A stretch of DNA of 64,000 nucleotides from the NCBI RefSeq assembly GCF_028502605.1, contig NC_079237.1, forward strand, positions 3,410,001 through 3,474,000. The letters run 5' to 3'. Of the stretch, positions 28,627 through 40,300 are shown piece by piece (the stretch's first letter is position 1; each line of letters starts with the position of its first letter). Under the pieces are notes generated by a model that ran no database searches, was not told the DNA's origin, and saw only the letters and a list, made by a program, of their open reading frames with translations. Position numbers and translations under genes: made by a program. The stretch is from Trichoderma breve (taxonomy: Eukaryota > Ascomycota > Sordariomycetes > Hypocreales > Hypocreaceae).

Positions 28627-30346
28627 TTAAGCTGAAAAGACCTTCTGTACTTTGTCTGTGCATTTCCCAACCTTTCCCACTCTCTTCTCCAGCGCATTCG
28701 TCAACGGTGTCTTCGCTTTAATGTAATCCACCAGCACCTCATCCAGCGTATCCAACACCACGAAATCACTTCTCTTAGGCAAGATGTTGTCTCCGCCACC
28801 CGCAACAAAATCCACCGTAGCAATGACGTATTCCTTCTCCGGGTCGATTCTTTGCCCCGAAATCCTTGCATCTATGAGCATGAACCCAGGAGGATTCGAT
28901 GGGTTATACTTGACGTTGAGGTTGTGCGAGATTTGGAACCAGGATGAGAGCTTCTGGTTGTTGAATTGGTTGACGCGGGATACGCATCCCTCGAGGATCT
29001 GGAGGAGATCTTCGCCCGAGTAGGTCAGTTTGGTTACGGCGTTGCCGAAGGGGAACGACGTTATGACTTGGCCTCGCGTGATGTTGCCGGCATCGATGGT
29101 TGCCCGAACACCGCCCGCGTTGATGAGTGCGAAGCTCGGCCTCTTGTCTTCCGGGGCGTCTGTGGTAAGATTGTACAGGTACTCGAAGGCGGCATCAGCC
29201 ATGACCTGGCCGAGGAGACAGTCGCCGCTCTGGCAGGCAGTCTGGTCGAGGGTATTCTCTGTTGTGCCGATAACTTCGTTGGCAAAGTCCTCGAATGGAC
29301 CTCTCCACGCGGTGACCTTGGCCTGAAGATCGGGCTCCAGCTTGGTCGTGTTGTCCATGTGGATCGGGGCGCCTTGATATGCAAGAGCTTTTCCGTCCTC
29401 GTCAAAGGTAACTGAGATTGACCCCAGATTTTCTCCCCATCTCCATGAAGTCACGATAAAGACCTCGTTGCCAGCCAGATCATCCACAATAGTCGGATAC
29501 TTGCCCTGGGCACCTTCCATGTCTCCAAGCAGCGTATGGCTGTGACCGCCGATGATGAGGGATAGGCCTTCAGTCTGAGCCGCAAGCTGCTGGTCGATGT
29601 CGTAACCAATGTGCGTCAAAGCTACGATGCGTTTGATGTCCGTTGTGTTGCGAATCTCCCAAATAGCCTTTTGAACCTCTTCCACCGGGTCGAGAAAGGT
29701 AGTCAGCTCGCCAACATGCGAAATCGTCGGAGTCGTCGGCGTCGTTGCCCCGATAACAGCCAGCCCATGCTCTTCAAAGATGTGATAATTCTTAATCGTT
29801 GACTTGAGATCTGTGTACTCGCTCTTCACATTGCAGGAAACAACAGGAAACGTCAGATTCTTCAGAAACAAGCCCAGCTTCTCATCGCCACCGTCCCACT
29901 CATGGTTTCCCAGCGTCATGGCGTCGAACTTGAGGTCGTTCATCGTCTCGGCAATCTTCTCCCCGCCGTAGAATGAGTAGAACAGCGTGCCTTGGAACTC
30001 ATCGCCGGCGTTCAGCCATAGATGGTCTGGGTACTGGGCGCGCAGCTCGGTGACTTTTGTCTTGATGCGAGCGTAGCCGCCAAAGCATCCCTTGGAAGGG
30101 TCGGTGCAGTCTGTGCCGGCCTTGACGTACTGGTCAAGATGAGCATGGACGTCGTTGACGTGGAAGAAGGCTGTTCAAGAGTGAGTCAGCATAGTAGATC
30201 TAGATGAGAGAGTAGTGAAGTGAAGCCTTACACATGTTGTAATGTCCTTCATCGTCAATCCCTCGCTTGAGCAGCCGTCTGCTATAGAGCACATCATCTG
30301 CTACCGCACAGCCCGCAAGAGCCGACAGCACGATTGAGGCCTTCAT
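28627..30346 (-). CDS. Secreted 5'-nucleotidase / metallophosphoesterase
   Basis: A 552-residue two-exon gene: exon 1 30346-30232, intron 61 nt, exon 2 30170-28627. Exon 1 supplies the signal peptide (MKASIVLSALAGCAVA) and a short propeptide-like stretch. Splicing produces HYNMSFFHVNDVHAHLDQ, which contains the first metal-binding motif. Further motifs are NAGDEFQGTLFYSFY, TLGNHEWDGG (the GNHE motif), GGHSHTLLG near the middle, and the C-terminal nucleotide-binding domain (LINAGGVRATIDAGNIT). This matches the bipartite metallophosphatase plus 5_nucleotid_C architecture of periplasmic or extracellular nucleotidases. The enzyme would dephosphorylate nucleotides outside the cell or at the wall. 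No GPI-like tail is evident. Confidence 0.93.
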
Positions 30347-31665
30347 GATGATTTTTCTGGCTCTTAAGATGCCCCCACCGGCTGGATTCTTCGTATAGCA
30401 ACGGCCTAGCGAAGCCTTGCTGGAGAGAATCGTGACGAATCAATACCCAAAAAGGCTTGAGTTGAAGCTTATCAGACAGTATCGATAAAGCCGCAGGACG
30501 ACAGACGCTCGCTTTCTTATATGCGCTCAACTCTCGCCCACCACGTTGTTTTGTTCACCGAGTCTTGTGGGTTTGAACGTTTTTCTCTATTTCTTACCTG
30601 CCTCCCTTGAAAGAACTTTTTGATGGCCAAGACTTGCTTTGACGAATGGGGCTTGTGTTGCCAAGGTCCACGTGGGTATGTCACGTCACGGTGCGGAAGA
30701 CACTGTGTCAGCTTTCAGTTGGAGATGGAGTTTAAAGCCTAGGTCTAAGTCTGGGCATCGGCATCAGCATCTTATCTTGTTCTTGCATGCATCTTCATCT
30801 GCACTGTAACGGTCGCTTCAGCTCGGCATCATCCATCGGCGCTTATCCGTGAAGATGCAGGGAGGACAAGTCAACTCCTGGCACAAGACACCGATTGCAA
30901 TGAGATGATAGCATACATTACCAACATCTATAGCATCTGGATGCAGCCAAGTTCTTGAAGATCCTATTTAGCGTGTTACATTCTGTAGTTGTTCCTCGAT
31001 AATAGAATTTCATTGTTTATTACCGGTTTAACCAGCTCCTCCTCGATCTTGCACTCCATTTCGCTCGATAAGCTTTCTTCTATTGAATCACTCATCGTGA
31101 CCGTGAGGACTGAAGATTGAGATCCCTTTCCTCCCCATGTCAGTATCGGGCAACTTGCCATATGATTTCCGGGTCGGGACAAGACGCAAAGGAAACTCTT
31201 TAATTTACAGCTGCCCAAGTTTGCATCTGCCACTATAGCTACCTCCTCCCAGTATCTGGCGCTACCACTACATGTCTGTAACATTTAAATTTGGGACATG
31301 TGATACTAGATAGCAAGTCTAGGACGCTGAAATGCCATTCCATGTTTAAGATATGGTTGTTTCTGTAAAAGAGCGCTAAACTGGCAACGAGGTATCACCC
31401 TGAACTTGACAACTGACGCCACTTACAGTAGCTGATGAGCGTGTGAATTGTTTGCCAGCTGCGCGGTGCCAGAGCAGATTTTTATGTTGGACTGCTTTCC
31501 TCTCGCTATAAAAATGAAGTTTTTTTTTCTGACCTCTTTTCTTTTTCTTCTCTCATCACACACTCCGACTCAACGTTGTGGCCCTTGACAAGCACCAACA
31601 CCACAACCTCCACCCAGCAGCCATACGCATTACACTCCCTAAGGCAAACGGGTTACGAAACGATC
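30347..31665. other. Intergenic region, no gene supported
   Basis: The left part is the promoter side of the nucleotidase. A minus-strand frame at 30976-31284 is noted but unsupported. A CT-rich leader (about 31520-31570) precedes the gene at 31666. Confidence 0.45.
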
Positions 31666-32976
31666 ATGGCCAAATATCGTGATAATGATCTGATAGGTGA
31701 GATTTCGGACCCTCAGATTACATGGGACGAGACGGAGCTGGAGAGAATACAGTCGGAGTTTAAGGCATTGCAGAAAGACTACAATGGCGTTGACGCCATA
31801 GACACCCGAAACTTGAGCAAGATTCAGCAGCGCGAATATTGTCGCCAACTAGTGCAAGGCGCATTTCAGCTTCTGCATCTCCAGCCTGGAGATTATCTAG
31901 ACTGCTTTGAGGCATGCATCCGCAAATGTTTGGTCTCACATGCTCTGGAAGCACAACGTTGGAGCCGATAGGGAGGTTACAAAGATGTCGTTTCCAAGCT
32001 AAGAGACATCGTGTACCTTTCTGAGCTACACGGTAGATACCACATTCTACCTGCTACAAGTGTGGTAGCCTCAATTGTTGTCAAGCAGCTCCGCAAAGTT
32101 AACACAGATGGAGTGGATGAGATTATCTACCTCATGATGAGATACAAGGTCTTTGAGTTTGCACACGCGTCAGTCAAGCACTATAACGGGCGAGGAAGTA
32201 AGATCATACGAACCAAACACGTCATACCAAACTGGAAGCCTAAAACCTTGAAGGCTGAAATCCCTGGCAGCTTCGGTGACATGGGATTGTCCTGGCTAGT
32301 CCTGAATAAGTCTCTTGAGATGGAGGATACCAAGAGCCAGGCTGGCATAATGCTCAAGTCCCAGATGCCATTACTGTCTTTTACAAACCCGACAACAAAG
32401 AAGATTACCCGGCAGCAAGCGGTTGATCTGGTTGTCCCCCATATGACCAAGATCATGAGAGAGTTGTGGTCAACGACTACAAACGATGAGTGTGCGGCAG
32501 CCTTGACCAAGGAGATCATCATAGTGTTACCCCCGGATATGAAGGAATGGCTAGAGACGTGGAGCAGACAAGCAGGGAAGCAGGAAGTCGAGGTATGGGT
32601 CAGAGAGGCTACTGAAGACCTCGAGACCTACGAATGGGGAGAGACTCAAGCCATGGAGCCAATCTGTGCTGTCATTAATGAACTGGACGAACTGCAGCAC
32701 AGCAAAGATATCACATCTATCGCGGCACGCCACAAGATTCGTGACGGAATGGCCATGATCCGAAGTTACATTATGGGAATGGAGGGGAAATGGAAGGAGT
32801 GGGCATATAAAGAGCTCAGCAAGGAACTGCTCGAGTGTCAGGCAGCAATCGCGACTGATGTGAGCTTCATTCGTCGTTCCCTCGAAGAGAATGACGAACG
32901 TTGCTGGAAGAAACGCCGCGCAAACATGGAAAACGCAGCAAACGATGATGGAGCGAAGACAAACTGGCTGCTATGA
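31666..32976 (+). pseudogene. Unrecognised 435-codon gene interrupted by a single in-frame TAG
   Basis: From ATG 31666 the frame stays open to 32976 except for one TAG at 31969-31971 (after EAQRWSR, before GGYKDVVSKL). No credible intron removes it, because the sequence on both sides looks coding, soluble and helical in the same style. The first part has acidic helices (DETELERIQSEFKALQKDY). The second part contains PPDMKEWLETWSRQAGKQEV and a basic C-terminus (ERCWKKRRANMENAAN). No domain is recognised. It may be a recent pseudogene, a sequencing error, or a stop that is read through. If the TAG is real and obeyed, translation yields only 101 residues. Confidence 0.5.
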
Positions 32977-33506
32977 GCAGACGACATGGATGGTGATGGT
33001 GAGCTAAACGACGGGGTTTTCGGTATGGGATTATACAATGGGAATGTCTATGGCGTTTGACTAGGGGAGCGACATCTCATTGGAGCGTTGGGAGGATTCT
33101 ATTCTTAGGAAGTCATTCAGTTACAAAGCAAAAGAGCTCGCCAAACCTCATTCATCAGGTTCTATTAAAAGTTTTCATTTTTCAAGAAGCAGTTATTCAG
33201 TTGTCAACTAATGAAACATTTGATGAAGCCAAGGTTGGTAGTAGAGGAGTCGCAAACTAGTGTTACGATAATTACCCTTTCACTCATTATGATTGAGGCT
33301 GACGGTGTGGGTGATTCACGTTTTAGGAGAAAAAGTGTGCGACAACAAACAACTCACTTGTGATGATGAGTAGGCCGTAGGTGCCAGCTCTTCCTCGCAC
33401 ATGCGGCAGTGATTGTGATGTAAATGATATCGCTATATACCTTGACTCTCTTGAATATCCCACGAATAGGTCCAATACCTTCCTAGATACCCTCGGAATA
33501 AACAAA
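32977..33506. other. Intergenic region
   Basis: No gene is seen. The frame of the next protein extends back to about 33381 without an ATG and is preceded by an in-frame TAG at 33378-33380, so an upstream exon ending in a splice acceptor there (CCGTAG) is possible. Confidence 0.4.
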
Positions 33507-34109
33507 ATGCTCCCTGACCACTTTTGGCCAATTATCTTCTTCATATGTCTCCTCATGTCTATCGGCATCCTAGCATGCCTAACATATACAGTCTTTAGCA
33601 TAATCTTTGAACGTAATGCCACCCGCGAGGCTTCTCCGGATGAAAGATATTACACTTTTGAAAGATCTGTTACCGGGCCGTTTGAAGATGAGGCTCCCCG
33701 AAGGACCGCTTCAATGTTTGGCATTCCGCAGAAATTCTTGCACCGAAAAGACAATGCGCCGATTATACGTGCTAAAAGACAACCTCCGCCTAACCAAGCC
33801 GGTGGAAGCTCTCGTGATGACGGGAGAAGACGCACGAAACCTCTGAAGACGCCGGCACGAAGAGTCTTATTCAACTCGCAAAAGGGCAGCGTTGTGCGTC
33901 ATAGGGGTCCCTCAGAGCATGAGACCTTCACTCCGAGAGCGTTTTCGGGGGAAGGCAGTCAAGCGCCGGAACATAGAGATGGCTTGTCGTCAATCGCGTC
34001 GAGTTTGGTGGTTCATGCACCGGTGAGAGGGAGGACTAAGAAGGATAAAGGAAAAGAGAATGAGAGGCAAACAGGGCGAGAGGATTTCCTGTTCAATATG
34101 TCGGTTTGA
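33507..34109 (+). CDS. Single-pass membrane protein of unknown function
   Basis: A 201-residue model starting at the first ATG of the frame (33507), immediately before one strong membrane segment (about residues 7-31, FWPIIFFICLLMSIGILACL onward). The remaining 170 residues are hydrophilic, basic and low in complexity (Arg/Lys/Pro/Ser-rich), suggesting a disordered cytosolic tail. The frame continues upstream of the ATG for 42 codons that include a plausible short ectodomain (TCGSDCDVNDIAIYLDSLEY), so the true start may be in an unseen upstream exon. No domain is recognised. Confidence 0.55.
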   Translation: MLPDHFWPIIFFICLLMSIGILACLTYTVFSIIFERNATREASPDERYYTFERSVTGPFEDEAPRRTASMFGIPQKFLHRKDNAPIIRAKRQPPPNQAGGSSRDDGRRRTKPLKTPARRVLFNSQKGSVVRHRGPSEHETFTPRAFSGEGSQAPEHRDGLSSIASSLVVHAPVRGRTKKDKGKENERQTGREDFLFNMSV

Positions 34110-34543
34110 AAGAGAGATGGAGAGAGTATGATAGCAGTGACAAGATTCCCAAACTCATCATTTATGGCCCATGTAATCTACCCATCATGCAGTCACGTTT
34201 GTTCACAATTGGTATACGAACATATTCTTGGATCTCACTTTTCAGATACTCAAACGCCTTGAATTAGCTTATGTTTTACTTCAGCTGTGGGGCGTTTGAC
34301 CAGCGGCGAGTAGTCGTCAGGTCACGTAGTTTGAGACATAGCTCGTCACTCACGACAAGTTCAGCCGGTTCATATCGTTATATATCATCCGAGAGAGTTT
34401 AATAGTGTATAAAGATATAATTTATATCATCATTATTGTCGTTTTAAAAGAAAGAATAATTATACGTAGCATCACAACTCATTGGTTGCCGTTATTGGTC
34501 ATATACACGTAAACCTTGATTCACCCATATTCCTCCAGATTCA
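34110..34543. other. Convergent intergenic region
   Basis: AT-rich 3' regions of the flanking genes. No feature is supported. Confidence 0.5.
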
Positions 34544-36307
34544 TCAATACGTGTATCTGAAACCAGGCGTAGCATCCTCCTATTCATCGTTACAGATTAG
34601 TTATTATCACATGTCAAGAAGCGGGGCGTGTCACTTACATCGTGAGCTTCAAGTAGAAGACCTTCCTTGTCTGCTTTGCTGTTTGCTCTCCAAAATCCAA
34701 GATCGAGGAGGAGAACAAGTATGATGTTCAATAAAGCACAAGCAATAGAGGCATATAGACCTGGCTTATATCCAGTAGCGGCGTCTTGCTCTCTAAAAAC
34801 TAAACTGCCGGCAATGCCTCCTAGACCGCCGAACCCAACGAGGGTCGCACTGCAAAAGGCACGTTTCCATTGTCCACGAACGTTATTCGCCTGCAGTGAC
34901 ATGGCAGCCGGAATATTGGCATTGGCACCGGCTGTGACAAGGAAGACGCCGAAATAGCGAACGCCAGGACTCGGAGCCCAGCCCATGATGGGTAGTCCGA
35001 TGAGGCAGAGTACCATGTTGAAGATGACAATGGGGCCACGGACTCGCAGCTTGTCACCCACCCAGGCACCTGAGAACATGACGATACCTGCCAATACATA
35101 CGGGGGAGCGACGAGACACTGGGACGCTCCGATGGAGAAATGGAGGCTTTGTCTCAAGATCAAAGGGAGGGTGAAGGCCAATGAATAGGTTATCGTAGTC
35201 GAAAGCCCAAAGATTAGAGCATATGCCCAAATCTTCCAATCAGTTCCAGCACCAAGGAACTTTCGCAGATTGAACTTTGGGACCTTTGAGTCGCCTCGAT
35301 CACGCTGAATGCGATGGACGATCCAGTCGAGCTCACGCTGGCCAAGGAAATTCCACGTTAGACGCTTTGAGTCGGGGAAGTCGACGAGGAGCCAGTAGCC
35401 GGCGATGCCCAGGGCGCAGGTGAGGGTGCCTTCGATGATGAAGATCCAGCGCCAACCGGTGAGGCCCTCGCGACCATTAAGTTGCATAAGCTATGCACTT
35501 TGTTAGTTTTTTGCGCATGTTTATAATGAATATAACTTACGCCGTAGGCGAGAATGCCGGCAAAGGCTGAGGCAACGCAGCCAAGGAGATAAAACATGGA
35601 ATATCGCTTGCCAACCTCGTAGCGGGTGTACCAAGTAGAGAGAAGGTAGACACAAGAGGGGAAGAAACCGGCCTCGAGGACGCCTAAGACTGTTCTCATC
35701 GCTGCTAATTGCGGGAAGTTCTTGACGAAGCCCATGCCGATCATGACGGCGCCCCAGAGCAGGGTGATGAAGGCGAGGTGTAGACGAGGTCCGATTTTGC
35801 GGATGAGGATGGTAGAAGGAGGTTGGAAAACGATGTATGTGGTGAAAAAGACGAGATTGGCGATATTCTAGAGCGTTTGTGAGTGTTTTGTTCTAAGAGG
35901 TGTGGTGTTGAGAGAGGACTTACGTAGCGGTTGTTGATTAGCTTCAGCTCAACACCCATACCTAACGGAATCAGCTTGCGGTTTTCTACTTCAAAACAGG
36001 AAAAATACCTGCGATATTCGCGGCTGAAAGATTGGTGCGATCCATGAGCGAGACACTTAGACGCGTTAAAATGATGTTTTATGGTTGATTGGGATCAATC
36101 TTACCAATACATGGCTCCAACGGTGACGACCAAGCGTCTGTCGACCTTCCACAGAATCTTGCGCTGCTCCTCAGGCGTGAAGCCAAAGTCCTCTTCACTG
36201 TCTTGAAGCGTCATGGGCTTGGCATTGCTCTCCGAGTCGCGGATCGGATCAACGCCGACGTCCTCGAGCTCGCGCTTCTCGAGGTCACGCTTCTCGGACT
36301 CAGCCAT
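34544..36307 (-). CDS. MFS transporter, anion:cation symporter (DAL5/allantoate permease-like) family
   Basis: Plasma-membrane carrier of the fungal DAL5-type major facilitator family, whose members import organic anions such as allantoate, nicotinate or related vitamins by proton symport. Six exons on the minus strand: 36307-36105, 36055-36009, 35961-35924, 35867-35541, 35490-34639 and 34579-34544. Together they encode 500 residues with all phases consistent. Landmarks: an N-terminal cytosolic region ending DRRLVVTVGAMYC; TM1 with SLMDRTNLSAANIAGMG, the family signature; TM segments following NIANLVFFTTYIVFQPPS; GVLEAGFFPSCVYLLSTWY; a central loop; and a second half with SLQANNVRGQWKRAFCSA. 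The short last exon ends in PGFRYTY, the usual C-terminus of this family. The substrate is not predictable. Confidence 0.92.
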
Positions 36308-38003
36308 TGTGTCTGTGTCTTCTCACTTATGAGTATGAAATGGAAATGGTCAAGTCCTGAGAGATGAGAAAACTAATGAGAAAAATAAAGAGGTAATGGA
36401 TGGAAAGGTGCTTGTGTTCCCGCGCCCGAGAGACATGGAGAGACACGCGAAAAGGGATCGGCAGGGAGAATCATGTACACGCATATCGGCCTATATATAC
36501 ACAAAAGCAGATGCGTCGCCAAGATCTTCCCCCCAGCAAACTTGGCGGTCTCTTCCGCATCTCGCGACCAAGGAATTAACTCCCACGCGGACAAACCATC
36601 CACATCAAAGCTCAATCCATACTACTAGTTCTTCCAATACCAAGACAATTCTCCAGCCTATCCTATCCCATCCATGTCTATCCATGTGGCGAGCAAACTA
36701 ACGTCCCCAATTCCCCTCACCCCCTCCAGTACAGTAGTAACAGCACGCAGCTACAGAACATCGAATTCCTCCTCGCAAGCCATCCCTCATCCCGGCCTCT
36801 CGCCAAGAAAAATAAAAAAGAGCCGGGCCCTCTCTGCCCCAGACTTTTCCAAGTGGGGTCCCCGCCCTTTTTTTAAACTCCCAACTGTGAGGGTCCAGAT
36901 TCTGGGCCGCTCTGGGCCTACTCTAACAGTAGCCTATTTTATGCTTATACCAGGGTGTTGGACCAGGCTTCGTTCGAGGGGGGATATACTCGTACATCCA
37001 TGTTTGCCGCTGGGGGAAGCCGGGCAACGCACGCTTGGACATTATGCGGACCGAGCGATGTCTTGGCTGAGATATGCACTGTTGGTCGGATAGCAGATAG
37101 ATATGGATAACGGAAGTTGCTTCATACTGCGAGGGATACAGGGGACGATGAAGCCTACGTCTTTTGCAGTGTGAGACACCGGTACTCGGAAATAGACGCA
37201 ACATCTCACATCCGAATAGATTTCACCGCAAGATAAGCCTCCTAGAAACACAGTGAGCAGTCACTCATGAATCATACTCCATCATCATAACGTTATACCA
37301 TCAAGCAAACGACAGAAACTCTCGCGTTGCACAACCACCCCGGCCATCATCCCCAGATTTGGAAGTTGGCCCATCCGCGGGGAAGAAGCAGGCTAGACAA
37401 GACTCTAAAGACCCTAGCTGCGTAGCTTAAATGGCTAGCCGCGTGTATATCACAACAGCAAAAAAGTGGCGATGCTTTCTCTATCTAGGGCCTTGGGGGT
37501 TTTGCTGTCCCTAGGTCGGATTTGGCGATTCATGCGTAACGCTTCATACTGGGGTGCATGAAAATGGGGGGATTCTCTGTGTGTATGTAGTACCAGGAAG
37601 CGAAGGAGTCGGTTGATGGATCATCCAGATTTGAGATGCCGTGTTGTACTGTAGGCTTGCATTTTGGCATCTGTGCTGCAACATCAGATTCACCAACCAT
37701 CATCTTGATCACCGCCATCCTATGAGAAACTCCAAGAGTCCGTACACACCCACAATCTCATAACCCTTCATTCCACGCGTAAACAAACTCCCGACCTCTA
37801 TCCACTCTCCCCAGGTTCGAAAAAACGCCACATTCCCCCCTCCCATCTTCTCCTCATCTTCTCTTTTCGACCAATTATAAGCGATTCTGGCCTCGAAGAT
37901 GCCGAGGCTCGCCATCTTCCCCCCCGGCCCATCTACCCGCCCTTCCTCAGAGCTAAGCTAATTCCAACAACGACATTGCTCTTGGTTTTCAGCTCCAAGC
38001 AGG
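36308..38003. other. Intergenic region upstream of the MFS gene
   Basis: 1.7 kb without a supportable gene. C/T-rich DNA at about 36530-36860 is probably promoter sequence of the minus-strand transporter. No repeats were noticed. Confidence 0.45.
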
Positions 38004-38459
38004 ATGTACTCCAGACTTTTAGATGCGAGATGGGTAGCCAACGCCGACATCAGCAAGAAGACATACTAGAAAATACCCGATTCGCTGCTCACCTACTGGT
38101 ACTCCTTCTTCGCAAGGTTCTTGTCCTTCCGGCTAGTCTGGGCTGCGACTATTTATTCTTGGCATCCAGTCACCAGTCTCTCTTACACCAATTTCATCTA
38201 CGATTTGGTCGAGCTGGCGTTTCGAGGCTTGGTGACGCGGCGCCTCATCGCTCAACTTGCTCGGTCCATCTCCTTTGTCCCCTCATCCTGGCTTCTTCAT
38301 CCTCGGGCATCAACAGATCGAGCAGCACACTGTCCAATGAAGAACGCTTCATTATCTACTATTGCCACTTGTAAAGTGGTACTAAATCCAATAGAATCCA
38401 ATCAACCCAAGCCAAACAAGCCAAGCCCAGTCAAACCCGATTCCTTCCGTTCACCATGA
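38004..38459 (+). other. Candidate coding stretch broken by an in-frame TAG
   Basis: From ATG 38004 a frame reads 21 residues to a TAG at 38067-38069 and then stays open to 38459. The part after the stop (IPDSLLTYWYSFFARFLSF, then RLVWAATIYSWHPVTSLSY) is aromatic and membrane-like and looks protein-like. The TAG could also be a splice acceptor (ACATACTAG), which would make this the last exon of a gene whose first exons I cannot find. Not recognised; a chance frame remains possible. Confidence 0.25.
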
Positions 38460-38756
38460 TACGCGATGCCTCGGTAATTCATGATTCACCCAAGGCAAAG
38501 TCCCTCCTCGAAACTCCGCACCAGCAGAAGACGCCCAAAAGTCTGCAGTTAATCTTCTGTACTCGCCGTCTTGATTATCCTGCCCCATTGGTTATCCAAG
38601 AAGAAAATACTAAATCCGTGCCAGAAAGCATACCATACTAACGCTAATGAAAACCACAAACATCGCCAAAACGCTCTTAGGAAAGGGTTTAAAGGTGAGG
38701 TGCCAATGGAAAAGACCCTTCTCCATTCGACAATGTCAAACCGACAAACCTTCACT

Positions 38757-40300
38757 CTACACAAAGAAGCCGAACCTTCTTCCGACCGCACCTCCAAATC
38801 GCTGCAAATTGTGCCAGACGAGACCAGCAATGCCAACAACGGAAAAAACCTGCAGAATCTCCAATGGAGTCTTCGTTTGGACCTTGGTCTCGATAAAGTC
38901 GACCTTGGATCCGGCCATGGTAGGGAATCGTCCTGTGGTCAGGTACTGTTCCATCAATGCGTCCTTCTTGTACCACTCTGCACGCAGCCAGGCATCGAAT
39001 TCGTCTGCGTCATCGAGTGGAATATCTGAAAGCTTGAATTTTCGCCAGTAGAAGTTGACGGACTTGGGTGGCCGGCCCTGGAGGTAGGTACTAGAGAGTG
39101 TGAAGATGTTCTCACCGTATTTGCCTCGCCTAGGTATTACTGGTTAGTCATCTCTGGCATATCACGGTTTTTAGTGATTGGATCAAGGCATCTCAGGACA
39201 CTCACCCAACACCTTCATACGCCACTGTGCAGTCGTAGACATATTCTACTGTTCCTCTGAGTTCGTTGAGACAAAAGAAGCTGCCAGTACTACGGGGGAG
39301 CAGCACGTGCTCGGGATCTTTCCACCCCTTCTTTTCTGCCCAACTGGCAGACTTTCGTCTACCGTTTCCAGAAATGTTGGTGCCTTCAGGGAACAGCAGC
39401 AGCCACATGGGTATGCGATACTCTTTTCCACTGGGATCGGTCCTAGTCTGCTTGAGCTTCTTCAGTCGGTAGGCAAGGCGGGGCTGATCTGTTGCCATTT
39501 TTCGAGACATGAAGATGAAGCTGTAAAACGTCATACCCCAGCCGATGATAGGAATATACTGCAGTGACTGCTTCAGAATGATGTAAATGTGGCCGTGCGC
39601 CGAAGCTCGGTTGACGTAGCCAACCCACCAGAGGTACAGCCAGTCAGTATAAATCTGTTCAAGCTCGTCAGCTCAATGTTGAAGCAGTGCCTGGGAAAAC
39701 TAAGTCGAAAACAAAGTGTCCTCGTGTGAATGAGATTGCCTATGAGAGTGACTAATCGACTGGCGTCGACGCTGTCGCACTCCAGAGCTTCTTACCTGGT
39801 GGTTCGCTATCATCACCAAACGCTCAGGAAAGTTGAACTGCACTCCGCCATCTTCCGTGGGACGAATCTCTCCCGCGACTGACTCATCGCCGCTGATTCG
39901 GATCGTTACCGGGCCCCAGATCTGTGTCATCCAAGTTACGACTATGGCAAACCACCGCTTGGTCAAGGCCATGTAATCATAGTATATCTCGCGGTTCACG
40001 AAATACAGCCAACAACCGAGGACTTGCGAAGCGACAATACTGCATTCTCGTAAGCATTGTTCTATCCAAACTCATGAGATGGTTACTAGCAAGTGAATCG
40101 CAAACGTACGTCACACAGCAGATTAAAAAGTACACAGCGAGAGCCAGACCTCGTAGTATCTGCACTCCTCGGCCATGAGCCCGCTTGCCCGACGGGTGGA
40201 CATCGTGGCTCGCAGCGCCTTTTCCAGGCGTTTGGGTGAGTCCCATGGCGGCTGCGGGAGCAGGAATGTTAATGTCGGACCCCTCGGTATCAACCGCCAT
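38757..40300 (-). CDS. PlsC-type lysophospholipid acyltransferase
   Basis: Membrane acyltransferase that esterifies lysophospholipids (1-acyl-glycerophosphate or lysocardiolipin type). Four exons on the minus strand: 40300-40110, 40039-39796, 39654-39206, 39129-38757; 418 residues. The splice between exons 2 and 3 creates the catalytic block NHQIYTDWLYLWW, i.e. the NHx4D motif of the PlsC superfamily. The second motif is LFPEGTNISG. TM segments lie at about residues 47-65 and 85-130, and at the C-terminus (VVGIAGLVWHNL). The N-terminus is hydrophilic. The length and hydrophobic flanks fit the Cst26/LCLAT1-like branch found in ER or mitochondria-associated membranes; the exact acyl acceptor is inferred only to family level. 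Confidence 0.92.

Noticed and set aside
30976..31284. 102-codon minus-strand frame ending LLSRNNYRM
   Set aside because: Part of it looks acidic and protein-like, but there is no homology cue, splice partner or promoter signal.
32551..33038. Minus-strand frames opposite the TAG-interrupted gene
   Set aside because: They are antisense readings. The plus-strand frame is longer and has protein-like helix periodicity.
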